DNA of 64,000 nt from Symbiodinium natans (Eukaryota; Sar; Dinophyceae; Suessiales; Symbiodiniaceae), in NCBI GenBank assembly GCA_905221605.1, contig CAJNDS010000508.1, positions 58,567 through 122,566 on the forward strand, given 5' to 3'. Of this stretch, positions 41,201 through 51,259 are shown piece after piece (position 1 is the first letter of the stretch; every line of letters begins with the position of its first letter). The notes below the pieces were generated by a model. The model had not been told where the DNA came from. It did no database searches and saw nothing but the letters and a program-made list of their open reading frames with translations. Position numbers and translations under genes: made by a program.

Positions 41201-44200
41201 AGGGTTTACGGTTTACGGTTTAGGGTTCAGGGTTCAGGGTTTAGGTTTATATAGGGTGTAGGGTAGAGAGTCAGGAAAGCAACGAAGGGAAGATACCTCA
41301 CGCACATGCTTTCAGGTCTATTCCCTGATTAAGGGGCCCTGAAAAAATGCCCCTGAACTCTAAACCCCCCACCTGCCTAGCCCTAAACCCTAAACCCCTG
41401 AACAGCCATGCCTGCGTGCACAGGTAGGCTCCAACCAGAGTCTTGCTGCTACAGCCGGAACTCAGCTTCTTGGTCAAAGATGAGTAAACCCAAAACCCTA
41501 AACCTGGCTCCCAGTGTGTCCATGTTAAGGTTTGGGGTTTATGGTTTAGGGTTTAGGGTATTAGGGCTTAGGGCTTAGGGTTTAGGGTTTAGGGTTTAGG
41601 GTTTAGGGTTTAGGGTTTAGGGTTTAGGGTTTAGGGCTTACAGTTTAGGGTTTAGGATTGACCTGCCGCACAAGGGGTCTCCGCGTCTCGCGGCTGATTC
41701 GGCTCTCTCGCTTGGTGCGTCTGGTCAGGCTCTACAAGGCATCGGCCCCTCTGGCCGCAACAAATAGATGAGGGCCGGCAGGGGCCCAAATACTCCTCAG
41801 TTTAGGGTTTGGGGTTCGGGGTTTAGGGTTTAGGAATGTAGGGTTAGACCCCACCCAAGCCTGGATGCAAAAACAAAAACCCCAAACCCTTAAACCCGAA
41901 ACCCTTTTTGTGTACGGTATCTTGGTCTTGGACGCCCTGTTGTTGGGGAGTCGCCCCTTAGGCGACGGTGGAGTCTTTGGTTGATTACGTTCGCTCCCCG
42001 CTGATCGTGGTGCTGAAGCCCGGCCGCAACAGCATTTATGGTTCAGGGGACGACGCTGCAAGCCTGCCGCAACCCTAAACCCCAAACCCTAAACCCCTAA
42101 CTATGGTTCGAAGACGGTGCCGTTCAACATGCACGTGGGTCGCGCTGCAAGATGCAGCGGTCGTGGTAGGGCTTAGGGCTTTCCGATTCCCAGCATTGAC
42201 AATGTTTAGGGTTTAGGGTTTACACTTTGCAAGGGATTCAAGAGGTAGCACGGCAGTCAGGAGGGTGGCTGGCGAGCTGGCGGGGTGGTGTCCTGCCTCA
42301 CCTCGCATAGCATCAGAGTTCTCATCCTTGGTTCCTCTTCTCTAAACTCATCAGCGGGCACCTGCTAGGCAGGTGGGCCAAAAAAGATCTCGTCCGTGAG
42401 GGCTTCCACTCAGGATTGGCCTGACCAAGCTGATTCTGTTTATCCTCTTCGTGGCTGAGCCGCACCCCAGGGGGTAAAGCACCCCGCTTGCTTGCGAAAG
42501 ACCGGATGTGGCCCTCAACTCTATAACCTAAACGGAGTTTTTTTTGTAAAACGATAGTAGCAGTACTACTGAACAAGAACCACAATACGCAAAACAGTCG
42601 AAAAGTAATACTAAGAACAGATCTATAAATTTGAAAAGCCAGATGTCAAAACATTGTGCGTGACGGCCATTGTAAAAGAGACCTGCGCCTCGCACTTGAG
42701 GTGAACCACTACATCGCATGTGTCTCTTGGCTTCTTCCAGGGTTTAGGGTTTAGGGTTTACGGCTCAGGCCTGTCCACACAACCACATGCCGTTGTCTTG
42801 CAATGGTTTGCCTGCGTTGGTCGGTGGCCCGATGTTGCCGACGTCGTCCATGATGAAGCCTTGCATGAACCATAGCCCGACACCCGACACCCCCCAAGCT
42901 CAGGGAGTAGCTTCACCCGGATCCTGCCTCTCGGGGCCTCGGATCCTAAGGCCTGGTGTGCAATGGCCTACTTCAGCGACCTTCCTGAAATCCTTAGTAG
43001 TAGTAGAGTAGCTAACCTTTAACCTTTTTGGGTTAATATATTCCCCTTATATTCCCAAAGGTTAACCTTTAAAACCCCTAGGTACTGGACAACTAAGAAT
43101 CAGTAGTTGGGCTTCCCGTGCGACACGCCCGACATGATGGCATAAGAGCGTGTAGGGTTTGGGGGCTCCTCTGCCGCTTTTGCGATCCGGCCCGCTGCAG
43201 TCCTAGCTCATCTGCCTTTTGAGGGTTTAGGGTTTAGGGTTTAGGGTTTAGGGTTTAGGGTTTAGGGTTTAGGGTCTAGGGTTTAGGGTTTAGGGTTTCG
43301 GGTCGGGCTGAAGCATGAGCAAGGTGAAGGCACCCCTACCTGGGCAGATGGCCACATGAAAGCGCCAGACGATTTCCGTGAGCTTTATGCCCCTTGGTTC
43401 GCTGGTTCGTCGTTAAACCCTAAACCCTAAACCCTAAACCGATGCATGTGTTGCCAGCGTTGCCAGTGACTCTCAGTTGTGAATCGCATTGTGAGGCACG
43501 CATGCAGGCATGAGTTAAACCTTGAAACAGGCCTTGTCGCTGCACTGGAGCCTGACGCAGTTCACACCATCCACACAGGAGTTCAGACGCGCAGCCTCCT
43601 TTTTTTCTGGGTTGCTGTTGCGATGTTCCCCCGTGCACTAACAGTCCTTCATACCCAACGGCATAACGGTCAAGGCGGGTTTATGGGTTCGGGACAGTCT
43701 TTAGAAGCTCCGTGTCGTTTAGCATTTTCGGGGCAGAAAAAGATCATCCTAATTGTCCACTTCCCGAACATCCAACCCGGAAAACTCTTCGTCCAACTCG
43801 ATGGCTGCTTTTGGAGGACATTGGGCCGTCCAACATACGCGAGCGCATCTTCGCTGCAGGCGTGGTGATTTTTGCCCTCATTGTGCCTCGGCATTGGGCC
43901 AGCAGGGTGCTAACGCACTGGGCAGCACAATGCATTGGCACCCAACGTGCACCCTGAAAGTCGATCACTCCATTAAGGTGTTTTCATCCTTCGTGAGCAG
44001 CATCACCAATCAGATGAACCAGATCCGCACTTGGAACGCCAAGAGCATCGAGCTGGACGCGTTGCTGCGGCACTTCCTGAAGTCGCGAAAGATCTCGACG
44101 CAGCTTGGAGTTCGCATCACCAACTTCTTCAAGACTCTTGCCAAGCATTTGACAACCCCGACCTCCCTGTGTTCGCGCTTTTGGGCGCGCACGTGGGATG

Positions 44201-44593
44201 TAGTGGCTTCCAGCACGGAGTCGTCCAGCCCATCAGTCTGCACTTCTCTCCTCCCTCTCCCCCTCCACTCTCTCCCTACCTCTTCAAATTAATCATGCCT
44301 TTGCGTGTCTTTCCCACTCCTTCTCACCTTCATCTAGTTGGTGACCTCCCCAGATCACCAAATCCACTCAGGGTCAGTCAGAAGCAGAAGGCCGAGACTC
44401 CTTTGGAAAGTATCTCGTTCTTGGCAAGTCTACCCGTCTCTCGACTGAATTTCAGTGGCTTTTGGTACTGCGCAAGACAAGTCCAGCCCCCAACAATTCT
44501 TGTTGCGGCCCCGCGTTGCCGCTGCAGGAGAGTTTGAAAATTCATCTCTACAGCGAGATCTTCTTGCCTGCTTTCAAGACCTCTGGACTGTTT
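38117..44593 (+). CDS. Voltage-gated cation channel of CNG/HCN/KCNH type, multi-exon
   Basis: Plus-strand exons in correct order encode S1, S2, S2-S3 linker, S3, S4, pore, S6 and C-linker of a six-helix voltage-gated channel with a cyclic-nucleotide-binding-type C-terminus. Such tetramers pass K+ or mixed cations across membranes. Key evidence: an arginine every third residue in S4, the pore stretch LHWSLTQFTP, and the S6/C-linker FSSFVSSITNQMNQIR. Several junctions agree in phase, for example linker (ends AG) to S3 (starts G). S5 was not found. The selectivity filter is not the classic GYG; the HWSLTQFTP type is, from memory, that of dinoflagellate channels. Introns carry telomeric blocks and elements. 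A one-base frame slip at about 44130-44145 and the missing S5 leave open a pseudogene or sequence errors. Confidence 0.7.
38228..38399 (+). other. Intron made of telomeric block plus family 1 element
   Basis: Begins GTTTAGGG, contains nine TTTAGGG units (38228-38300) and family 1 copy e (38294-38399), and ends AACTAAG. It joins phase-0 codons on both sides (TGG and ACG). The whole intron is therefore built from a telomeric repeat and an introner-like element. Confidence 0.65.
38294..38399. mobile_element. Introner-like element family 1, copy e
   Basis: Its right end ATGAACTCAGCAACTAAG directly supplies the acceptor of the S2 exon. The left end TAGCTGAGTGCG is fused to the telomeric block. 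Confidence 0.8.
38400..38459 (+). CDS. Channel exon: S2 helix
   Basis: 60 bp, 20 codons, phase 0 at both ends, beginning TTLDSINTATIIFWQI. The FW dyad in a hydrophobic helix fits S2. Donor ATTG|GTTTAGGG. Confidence 0.65.
38678..38762 (+). CDS. Channel exon: S2-S3 linker
   Basis: Acceptor GTTAACAG, donor ATCAG|GCCTGC (GC type). Reads FTAVDRDGVLDFRPRS then CVHDYIR. It ends with two bases AG that complete a codon with the first base of the S3 exon at 40071. A further exon may lie between it and S2 (near 38563, TSIIGMFMAPGPEA). Confidence 0.5.
38766..38945 (+). repeat. Three tandem copies of a roughly 62-bp unit
   Basis: GCTTCAAAAGGGACACC recurs at 38779, 38841 and 38905, each followed by a telomere-like GGGTGTAGGG piece. 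Confidence 0.85.
39173..40053. mobile_element. Nested family 2-type element
   Basis: Outer ends CTTGGGTGTTCATGGGCAC (39173) and GTACCCATGAACCTCCAA (40053) are inverted. Inside, GATCCGAGCATCTGTTTAAT (39242) and its complement (39907) form a second pair around microsatellite DNA (39480-39605) and a TTTAGGG block (39699-39748). Confidence 0.6.
40071..40122 (+). CDS. Channel exon: S3 helix
   Basis: Acceptor GGCCTGCAG; reads GWCLPDVLMVLGALSRK. A Trp, then Asp within a hydrophobic helix, fits S3 of voltage sensors. The frame meets TAG at 40126, so a donor lies before it (perhaps GA at 40122). Phase fits the 38678-38762 exon. Confidence 0.55.
40600..40711 (-). repeat. Interstitial telomeric array, CCCTAAA
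   Basis: Sixteen perfect units. Confidence 0.95.
40737..40777 (+). CDS. Possible channel exon between S3 and S4
   Basis: Acceptor AACCAAG, donor CAGG|GTCCCT, with DLVVSTAAWLDF in one frame. The phase to S4 is one base off, so the assignment is tentative. CCCTAAA lies upstream and TTTAGGG (40825-40893) downstream. Confidence 0.35.
41534..41656 (+). repeat. Interstitial telomeric array, TTTAGGG
   Basis: About 16 units, some CTTAGGG. A weaker TTTAGGG block lies at 41160-41250. Confidence 0.9.
41675..41738 (+). CDS. Channel exon: S4 voltage sensor
   Basis: Reads RVSRLIRLSRLVRLVRLY: six arginines spaced every third residue, the hallmark of the moving S4 helix. Acceptor CGCACAAG; the donor is probably TACAAG|GCATCG (GC). 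The open frame runs further to 41757 if the donor is not used. Confidence 0.75.
41966..42078 (+). CDS. Possible exon, unknown placement
   Basis: Plus-strand reading with DYVRSPLIVVLKPGRNS and IYGSGDDAAS with high G/C at third positions. It runs into a CCCTAAA block. It could belong to the channel gene or to another. An overlapping minus frame looks like a shadow. Confidence 0.35.
42080..42950. other. Channel intron region, S5 not found
   Basis: Contains weak TTTAGGG blocks (42202, 42741) and a T-rich patch at 42535-42660. I searched all plus frames for an S5-like helix and saw none. Confidence 0.4.
42951..42992 (+). CDS. Possible channel exon (turret region)
   Basis: After CCTAAG the frame reads AWCAMAYFSDLPEI up to the left end of a family 10 element at 42993. 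Its place before the pore fits, but the family match is weak. Confidence 0.35.
42993..43097. mobile_element. Family 10 element, copy a
   Basis: Ends CTTAGTAGTAGTAGAGTAGC and GTACTGGACAACTAAG with inner AGGTTAACCTTTAA pairs. The larger copy at 58591-58825 holds a telomeric array. Confidence 0.7.
43224..43300 (+). repeat. Interstitial telomeric array, TTTAGGG
   Basis: About 11 units. A CCCTAAA block follows at 43415-43440, both inside the channel gene. Confidence 0.9.
43531..43578 (+). CDS. Channel microexon: pore helix and filter
   Basis: 48 bp, 16 codons: ALSLHWSLTQFTPSTQ. Acceptor CTTGAAACAG. The donor is CACAG|GAGTTC, a GA type, giving a phase-0 junction to the next exon. The LHWSLTQFTP stretch takes the position of the pore helix and selectivity filter. 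Confidence 0.7.
43817..43882 (+). CDS. Channel microexon: first half of S6
   Basis: 66 bp, phase 0 at both ends, acceptor TTTTGGAG, donor ATT|GTGCCT. Reads NIRERIFAAGVVIFALI, typical of the start of S6 after the pore. Confidence 0.75.
43978..44192 (+). CDS. Channel exon: end of S6 and C-linker, one frameshift
   Basis: Acceptor CATTAAG after a 95-bp intron. Starts FSSFVSSITNQMNQIR, then LRHFLKSRKISTQLGVR: end of S6 and the helical C-linker that couples to the ligand-binding domain. Near 44130-44145 the sensible reading slips by one base to AFDNPDLPVFALL. A consensus-like donor CAC|GTGGGA then joins in phase to the next exon. Third positions are over 80 percent G/C. The slip may be a real mutation or a sequencing error. 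Confidence 0.8.
44528..44593 (+). CDS. Channel exon: C-linker continued
   Basis: Acceptor TTGCCGCTGCAG; reads ESLKIHLYSEIFLPAF, the conserved segment before the cyclic-nucleotide-binding domain in this channel class. After LF the reading becomes unlikely, so the donor is near 44593. Confidence 0.75.
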
Positions 44594-44669
44594 AGCGGCT
44601 CGGGCTGGATGCGGACGTTCCGCGTCTGTGGATAGGTCAACCAGCATAGAGCAGAGAGTGTGGTTTGAG

Positions 44670-44752
44670 CCCCTAAACCCTAAACCCTAGACCCCAAACC
44701 CTAAACCCTAAACACTAAACCCTAAACCCTAAACCCTAAACCCTAAACCCTG
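44670..44752 (-). repeat. Interstitial telomeric array, CCCTAAA
   Basis: About 12 units. The 44820-45140 interval after it has overlapping open frames on both strands with no clear choice. Confidence 0.95.
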
Positions 44753-45149
44753 TAGCGATGCAAGTCAGGAGTCAAGTGAGTGTCTATCTGCAGCTCCTAT
44801 GAGCACCCTGCTTTGAGGGGCATATCCTGTGCACCCCGAGTCTGGGGAGCTCCCACCCCTGAGGCCGCGTCATGAGAGTCGACTACCGCCTGCTCTCGAA
44901 GACGTGCAGCCGAGCATTCAAGGCAGCTCGCCCTCTTGCATAGCCCTGTCTTTGGCTTGCAAACGTCGTCCTTGCCATGCTTGCCCACCTGAAAGGAACA
45001 GTACTGCCCACCAGAGATCGACATCTTTATCGAAGGGGCGACTGCAGCAGGCGGCACCGAAAGACCGCTGTGTTGCTGCCGGCGGGTCTCCCTCCCTGCA
45101 TCTGCATTCTGGAGAGAAAGCATGAGACAAAGCATGAGCCAAGTAAGGT

Positions 45150-45233
45150 TAGGGTTTAGGGTTTAGGGTTTAGGGTTTAGGGTTTAGGGTTTAGGGTTTA
45201 GGGTTTAGGGGTTAGGGGTTTAGGGTTTAGGGA
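45150..45233 (+). repeat. Interstitial telomeric array, TTTAGGG
   Basis: About 11 units. Confidence 0.95.
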
Positions 45234-45255
45234 AGCCTTCCTGGATTTTTGGCAG

Positions 45256-45318
45256 GCGTCCTCATCGTCCACCGCGGTGACATGACGTATCAGCTCCTTG
45301 GCTTGCCCGGTGTTGCAA
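45256..45318 (+). CDS. Possible channel exon: part of nucleotide-binding domain
   Basis: Acceptor TTTTTGGCAG; reads VLIVHRGDMTYQLLGLPGVA. The [VI]-x-x-G-[DE]-x-x-Y pattern is like the middle strands of a cyclic-nucleotide-binding domain. Tentative member of the channel gene. Confidence 0.4.
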
Positions 45319-45344
45319 GATGCTCTTGACATTCGATGGTACTC

Positions 45345-45352
45345 ACGGGCAA

Positions 45353-45402
<50 letters not shown>

Positions 45403-45440
45403 TGTCCTTCAGTACTCTCTCTCTCTATATATATGTTACT
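45345..45440. repeat. AT/GTATAT microsatellite
   Basis: TATATATA and TATGTATA runs. A TTTAGGG block follows at 45604-45690. Confidence 0.95.
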
Positions 45441-46229
45441 CATACTTATATGGACTATTATTGGTGTCGCACCACGCGTGTACTAGGGGCTCTGCACAAA
45501 GCCTAAGGCCTCGAGCAGTGTCGCGCTTCACACACCTGAGCTCTGCATGGGGCTCAGCATCCCACGCATGCGCCACGCTGATCAATGCAAAGCAATCCGC
45601 TCGAGTTTAGGGTCTAGAGGGTAGAGGGTTTAGGGTTTAGGGTTTAGGGTTTAGGGTTTAGGGCAGTTTAGGGTTTAGGGTTTAGGATTTCAGTGTGGTG
45701 CCGAAACTGGGCTGCTGTGTACCGAGGCCCGCTATAAACTAAGGGCGTTAGGGTGGTCAGCGGGCAGCCAAGGTGAAGCCCGTGCGGCTGCGAAAGGGCT
45801 TATGGATCTCGGAAGCCTCCCTGTGGTGCGTCTCTTTGCCATAACCGAGTAACATTTTACATGTTTAAGGGTACTTAATGTCAGTAAGGAACAGAAATTT
45901 GAATTTTTAGTACGATCCCCACCATGAACTAGGTCTGGTCCTATGCTGGCAGCCTGCACGCAGACACGGAGCCTGGGCTTAACCCGCTGCGCACAGCGCA
46001 GTGCTCAAGTCTGGGCAGCACAGCCATGTGGTAGGCTTCTCTCATGCTGCGGCCCCTTTCAGAAGGGGGCGTGGATTTAGAGAATGAGCCATATACGCCG
46101 GCGAACGCTTTCCGGGGATGTTCCGGAGATCTTCAACAAGCCCTAAACCCTCAGACGATCTCAGACGGTTGTCGTTTTCTGCTGGTGGTTTGCCCTGCTG
46201 TCTGTCTTTCCTGTCAGCTAGAGAGATGG

Positions 46230-46293
46230 TCCTAAACCCTAAACCCTAAACCCTAAACCCTAAACCCTAAACCCTAAACCCTAAACCCTAAAC
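46230..46293 (-). repeat. Interstitial telomeric array, CCCTAAA
   Basis: Nine units, 5' of the next exon. Confidence 0.95.
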
Positions 46294-46303
46294 CACACAA
46301 AAG

Positions 46304-46388
46304 GCCTGCGACCTGCACCTGTTGGATTCCGATGCATTTAGCAGAGTCTGCCAGTCGCTTGGCCTGTACACAAGAAATAGTGGCGACA
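46304..46388 (+). CDS. Exon, possibly C-terminal part of the channel
   Basis: Acceptor CACAAAAG and a perfect donor GTAAGT. Reads ACDLHLLDSDAFSRVCQSLG. The L-x-x-LD-x-x-AF pattern resembles the segment after the nucleotide-binding domain in this channel class, but the link is an inference. CCCTAAA upstream, TTAGGG/TTCAGGG downstream. Confidence 0.5.
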
Positions 46389-46393
46389 GTAAG

Positions 46394-46528
46394 TAGGGTT
46401 AGGGTTCAGGGTTCAGGGTTCAGGGTTCAAGGGTTCAGGGTTCAGGGTTCAGGGTTCAGGGTTCAGGGTTCAGGGTTTAGGGTTTAGGGTTTAGGGTTTA
46501 GGGTTTAGGGTTTAGGGTTTAGGGTTTA
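46394..46528 (+). repeat. Telomeric block with TTCAGGG variant run
   Basis: About nine TTCAGGG units then seven TTTAGGG units. Confidence 0.95.
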
Positions 46529-46529
46529 G

Positions 46530-47310
46530 AGAGAGAGGGCTTTTAAGGGGTTTAGGGGGTTTGCAACGCCGTCTCGTGTTTCTCCTACAGGCAACAAGCT
46601 TCATGCTTGCCAAGGATTGACATGACACGTTACCGTTCTGATGGTTCGTATCATGTATGATTTTCGCATTGCTTGCAAATAATCTGAGACTATCTATCGA
46701 AATGAGCAACATAAACCCATCGACCGATTGAATCACGCTTCGGATGCTGCCAAGTGGATCAGGTGCATGTTCGATGAAAAGTAAAGAATACTGGTTTTGT
46801 CCACCCAACTATCTAACATTGCGCCTTCTCGCCAAAAGAATCGACCGATTTCTGTACCCTGCAAGGCGGCTGGTTAGCGAGCGGCAACTAAGATCCAAGA
46901 AAGTTCTCGTCATCGCTTAGGGTTTAGGGCTAGGGTTGGGTTTCGGGTTTAGCGCCCTAAGCCCTAACCCGAAACCCTGAAGCAAAAAGGGTTTGGGGTT
47001 TAGTGGTCTTTCAGCGCTCAACATCCCAGGAGCCACGGTGGCGCTTTGGTTGCCATCTTGCGGAAGCTGGCGGCTACCTTTTGTGCACTGGGGGGGGGGG
47101 GGGGGGGGGGGTTAGGGTGGGTTTAGGGTTTAGGTGTTTGGGGTTAGGGGCTGGGGGTTATGGTTTAGGGGTTAGGGGTTAGGGTTTAGTCCTGTAGCAA
47201 AAAGCGATTTAGGTGTTAGAGTGTTGGGTGAAACGTGGCCCGCAGTTGATTCTGCACGGCGTTGGGTCTTTGCAATGCCCAGCCGCGTTACATGTCTTAC
47301 CCATGTTTCT
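46530..47310. other. No supported gene
   Basis: Unique AT-balanced DNA with an inverted pair AGCGCCCTAAGCCC (46951), a G run at 47090-47110 and weak telomeric pieces. Confidence 0.45.
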
Positions 47311-47316
47311 GTGCAG

Positions 47317-47413
47317 ACACCATATCAGATGTGATTGTTGTTGCGCTCATACAGAGAGACCTACGTTCAAAAGGCTTCTTAGTGCTGAAACCGACATCCC
47401 GGTCGGATGGAAA
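47317..47413 (+). CDS. Exon-like island, unknown protein
   Basis: Acceptor TGTTTCTGTGCAG, donor GTATGT. Reads ISDVIVVALIQRDLRSKG and FLVLKPTSRSDG. Good splice signals at both ends. Function unknown. Confidence 0.5.
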
Positions 47414-47574
47414 GTATGTCCCCTAAACCCTAAACCCTAAAACCTAAACCCTCATTGAGCAAAAAAAACCCTCGTTGAATGGGTAGTTCCGCGGCAGTTG
47501 CGTTGGCTGCGCTTTCTTGCACAACGCAGCTTCCTTGCCGTGCTCGGAGCTTGCAGGTCTGATAATTCTAATGA

Positions 47575-47815
47575 TGGTTATATATAAATTATAGTACACA
47601 CACATAAATATATACATACAAGAACAGTAGTAATAATCGTAACAATAATAAAAACAATAAGCATTATTGCTATAGTAGTAATAACAGTAGTAATAATATA
47701 GTAATCATAACAAGAAGAAGAATGACTACATATATACATGTACATAGACACATATACCAATACACACACATATATGTATATATATATATGTATACATATA
47801 TGTATGCATCCGGAC
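47575..47815. repeat. AT/AC and AATAGTA low-complexity region
   Basis: Microsatellite-like; open frames here are low complexity. Confidence 0.85.
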
Positions 47816-47899
47816 ACTTCGTAAACAAGGATTAGTGCAAATCTCAGATCGGTTCAACAGCAGCAGCCTATCAGTAGTTACATCAGCTTCTTGGCATCA

Positions 47900-48440
47900 G
47901 AAGCTGCATGATGTAGAGTCTTCATATCCTGTCAAGACTAAGAGCTGCATGTCTTACAGGACTCCGTCTTGACAGTGCATCGGGGTTTCGCGTCCGATTG
48001 TGATGCATTGAGAGACGTCGGGGGGGTGGTTGCAGTTCGCTCTCCAAGCCTCGGATGAGGTTCTCTTCATCGGCTACATGGAGGACAGCCCACTGCATCG
48101 GATAAGGGCATGCACTGTTTATTCGGCAAAGGCTGACTCCCAGGCTGCTGCGTGAAAGCAAGTTTCGTTGGCCGCTCTCGCTCTTTGCCAGTCGTTTCTC
48201 TTCTTTCCCTCCTTGCATGGCACCATGATGTTGTTAAGCAGCCTTCCCTGTACTTAGTTTCATTGCAGGAACGGGCCAAGCAGTTAGATCCCATCACCGA
48301 TATGCGGCTTGCCTCACGTGGCGCCATTGGATCAGTACCCATGTGCTGGGAAGACGGGGATAAGCCGCAGGTCCCACATGCCTTAGGTCCAGCTATGCGG
48401 ATGGCAAGAACTACTGCATTCCTTAGTTAAGAAACACACA
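47900..48440. other. Interval with ambiguous open frames
   Basis: A plus frame (48152-48430) and two minus frames overlap. The plus frame ends with LGPAMRMARTTAFLS. No decision possible. Confidence 0.3.
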
Positions 48441-48519
48441 TATTCCTTTGTTACTCGTGCGTGGTATTGGGGTTTTGGGTTTAGGGTTTAGCCGGGCAGA
48501 CTTAAAAGCCCATTGCAAA

Positions 48520-48581
48520 AGGGTTTAGGGTTTAGGGTTTAGGGTTTAGGGTTTAGGGTTTAGGGTTTAGGGTTTAGGGCG
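48520..48581 (+). repeat. Interstitial telomeric array, TTTAGGG
   Basis: Nine units, preceded by the recurring CCATTGCAAAAGGG motif. Confidence 0.95.
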
Positions 48582-48637
48582 AATTCCCTCCCTTCCACTG
48601 GTGCCTGCTGGTTCCCTCCCTGGCCCTGGCGGCTGAG

Positions 48638-48694
48638 GCCGCTCTCTGACACCGAGTGGGAGTCACTGCTGGACCGCTCCGACAAGCTGCTGAA
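48638..48694 (+). CDS. Small exon, unknown protein
   Basis: Acceptor GCGGCTGAG; reads PLSDTEWESLLDRSDKLLK, a helical, charged stretch, with donor TGAA|GCTGCA (GC). Very strong G/C third-position bias. Confidence 0.5.
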
Positions 48695-49197
48695 GCTGCA
48701 ACCCTAAACCCTAAACCCTATACCCTAACAAAAAATCCCAAACCCTAAGCCCAAAGCGGCTTATTGTTCGCACCTTAAAGTTCTTAAACCCCCCACCACT
48801 AAACGTGGTGTAGGGTGGACAAAAACTAGACACTTGGATTTATTAGGAATTCGGTTGCGGTTTGCATAAGACCTGCCGAGATGTGCAGAGCTCAAGCGGC
48901 GAAACACTTCAAGTTTAGGGTTGCAAGAGAAGCCTGCACCAAGGGACTAAATAAGGTGCGTGTATATACACAGGGCTTATAGAGGGAAATGCGATGAAGG
49001 ATCCCTACTAGGGGGTCCCCCTTTGTATCCCCTTACCTGTAGGGTTTACAGGGCTTGCCCTGGCCCGCAGTGACCGAGGCTTGAAAAAATGAAAACGATG
49101 ATGAGCCCTGGCTGAGCATTTATGGTTTAGGGTTTTGGGTTTTGGGTTCGGGGTCATGTGCTGGATTGCTGCACCTTCTGTCACTGATGCTGCGCAG

Positions 49198-49274
49198 CTG
49201 CCGGCCCCCAACTCCAAACCATGCACCACCTGGGTGCTGAGGATGCAACTGGCTTTGCCCCGCCCGGACTGGAA
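49198..49274 (+). CDS. Exon-like island, unknown protein
   Basis: Acceptor GCTGCGCAG and donor GGAA|GTAGCT. Reads LPAPNSKPCTTWVLRMQLAL then PRPDW. A second open piece, MYAEMLEQLHLDTFTR, follows at 49284-49331 in another frame and may be the next exon. Confidence 0.5.
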
Positions 49275-49717
49275 GTAGCTGCATGTATGCTGAGATGCTT
49301 GAACAGCTGCACTTGGACACATTCACTCGCTGAAAGCGTGTTGCACAGACTATGGAAGTCCATCTTCCCATGGCGAATTCAAAAAGAGCATTTCCCCACA
49401 GGTTCGAGCTTGATGATGACTAGGGTTTAGGCAACTCACAAGTTGATACTGGCCCGAGAGGGCGGCCAGAATTAGGCTGTTCTTTCAAGCAGGGACTGGC
49501 ATCCAGTCCCTAAACCCTAAACCCTAAACCCTCAACCCTCAACCCTAAACCCTAAACCCTAGCACTGTCTTACGGTTGGCATGACGTTGCTGGCCGGTTG
49601 CAATCAAGGGAGTCATTCTCGGACCCCTGAGGATGCACCCCTATGAGGTTCCCGAAATATACCCCTAATTCTGCCCCTGTATTCCCTTAGAGGATCTTAA
49701 AAAAAAACCAAACCCAA

Positions 49718-49805
49718 GGGTTTAGGGTTTAGGGTTTAGGGTTTAGGGTTTAGGGTTTAGGGTTTAGGGTTTAGGGTTTAGGGTTTAGGGTTTAGGGTTT
49801 AGGGT
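49718..49805 (+). repeat. Interstitial telomeric array, TTTAGGG
   Basis: Twelve perfect units. A CCCTAAA block is at 49506-49560. Confidence 0.95.
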
Positions 49806-50733
49806 AAGGGATCAGCCTTAAATTTCCAAAGGTAGAGTCCCAGGATGCAGAGGGGTCATAGGTTTCAGGCGTGCTTGAACCACGTCCGGCGGGAGATGCC
49901 TGCAGCCTCAAGAGAGCCCCAAGACCCCCCTGGTTCAGGATTTCTACATATCCCAAAAACCCGATGTCACTGAGCCCCAAACACTAAACGCATCTAAACC
50001 CTAAACCCCACATACATGGATGCACGTGCATAGACGTTCTAAGGCTCCTACTGAACTGCTCAAGACGTTTTCTTCTCCTTCATTGCGGGGTTGTGGGGGC
50101 AGGGGGCCCTCTTGGAACGAACGTCAACCAGGCGAGGAGGAGGCTTCATCTCTCATGGGCCCCTCCAGGCACCACACCAGGAAGTCGGAGCTAGCCGAGA
50201 CATCAAGCTTGAGGGCTTATCCCCTAGGGCCTGGGGTTTAGGGTTTAGGGTTTGGGGTTTAGGGTTTCGGGTTTAGGGTTTAGGGTTTAGGGTTTGCTAG
50301 AGCGGCTCAGTTTTCGAAACCGTCTAGTGCCTGATCGAACTCTGACTTCTGGAATTTGGGACGTAGGCCATGCCTCCAGGATGCAAACCCACTTTCTGCA
50401 CATGCCTTGTACCCTGCATTTGTTGGGCTAAACGTTTTGTTTAAGGTTTAGGGGGTTTAGGGGGTTTAGGGTGTTTAGGGTTTAGAGTTTACAGCCAAGT
50501 GTAAGATGCGCATGTTTCATTTCAGGGCATGTGCCATCCATCTGGATCTGGCAGTTTGGGGCCTGCTCTCCCAGCAAACAAGTGCAAATGCCCACTCTGG
50601 AACAGGTGGCAGTTGCAAGAGTGACGTGCTGTGGCGCACCAGGATCTCTGCTCCTCTAAGCCCTTAAGACCCTCGAAACTGGGTTAAGCCTCCCTCCTGG
50701 CACACGGCCCCCCAGCACCTCCCTCACTCAAAA

Positions 50734-50784
50734 TGCATGGCCAAAGACGGCAGCTCCCTCATGCTGTACAGAGAAATAGGTCGG
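50734..50784 (+). CDS. Small exon, unknown protein
   Basis: Reads CMAKDGSSLMLYREIGR and ends TCGG|GTTTAGGG, with the donor supplied by the telomeric block. The start is uncertain. Confidence 0.4.
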
Positions 50785-50946
50785 GTTTAGGGTTTAGGTT
50801 TAGGGTTTAGGGTTTAGGGTTTAGGGTTTAGGGTTTAGGGTTTAGGGTTTAGGTTTAGGGTTTAGGGTTTAGGGTTTAGGGTTTAGGGTTTAGGGTTTAG
50901 GGTTTAGGGTTTAGGGTTTAGGGTTTAGGGTTTAGGGTTTAGGGTT
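50785..50946 (+). repeat. Interstitial telomeric array, TTTAGGG
   Basis: About 23 units, one of the longest perfect heptamer arrays in the window. Confidence 0.95.
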
Positions 50947-50984
50947 CCTGCGAGGGTAAGCTCGGCTCTGCAGTCTATTTACCG

Positions 50985-51051
<67 letters not shown>

Positions 51052-51071
51052 GACTACTACTACTCCTACTC

Positions 51072-51163
<92 letters not shown>

Positions 51164-51164
51164 G
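50985..51164 (+). repeat. CTA trinucleotide repeat
   Basis: About 59 CTA/TAC units with three interruptions. The minus strand is an open poly-valine frame, an artefact. Confidence 0.95.
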
Positions 51165-51259
51165 CGGTCATCTCTGTAGAATAATGGGTTTGGGGAGTCT
51201 TGTTATAAGGCGGCCCTGCTATTTCGGGCACCCCAAAAAGGGGCCAGAATTTGGAGAAC

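Noticed and set aside
50932-51231. Poly-valine open frame
   Set aside because: Reverse reading of a CTA microsatellite.
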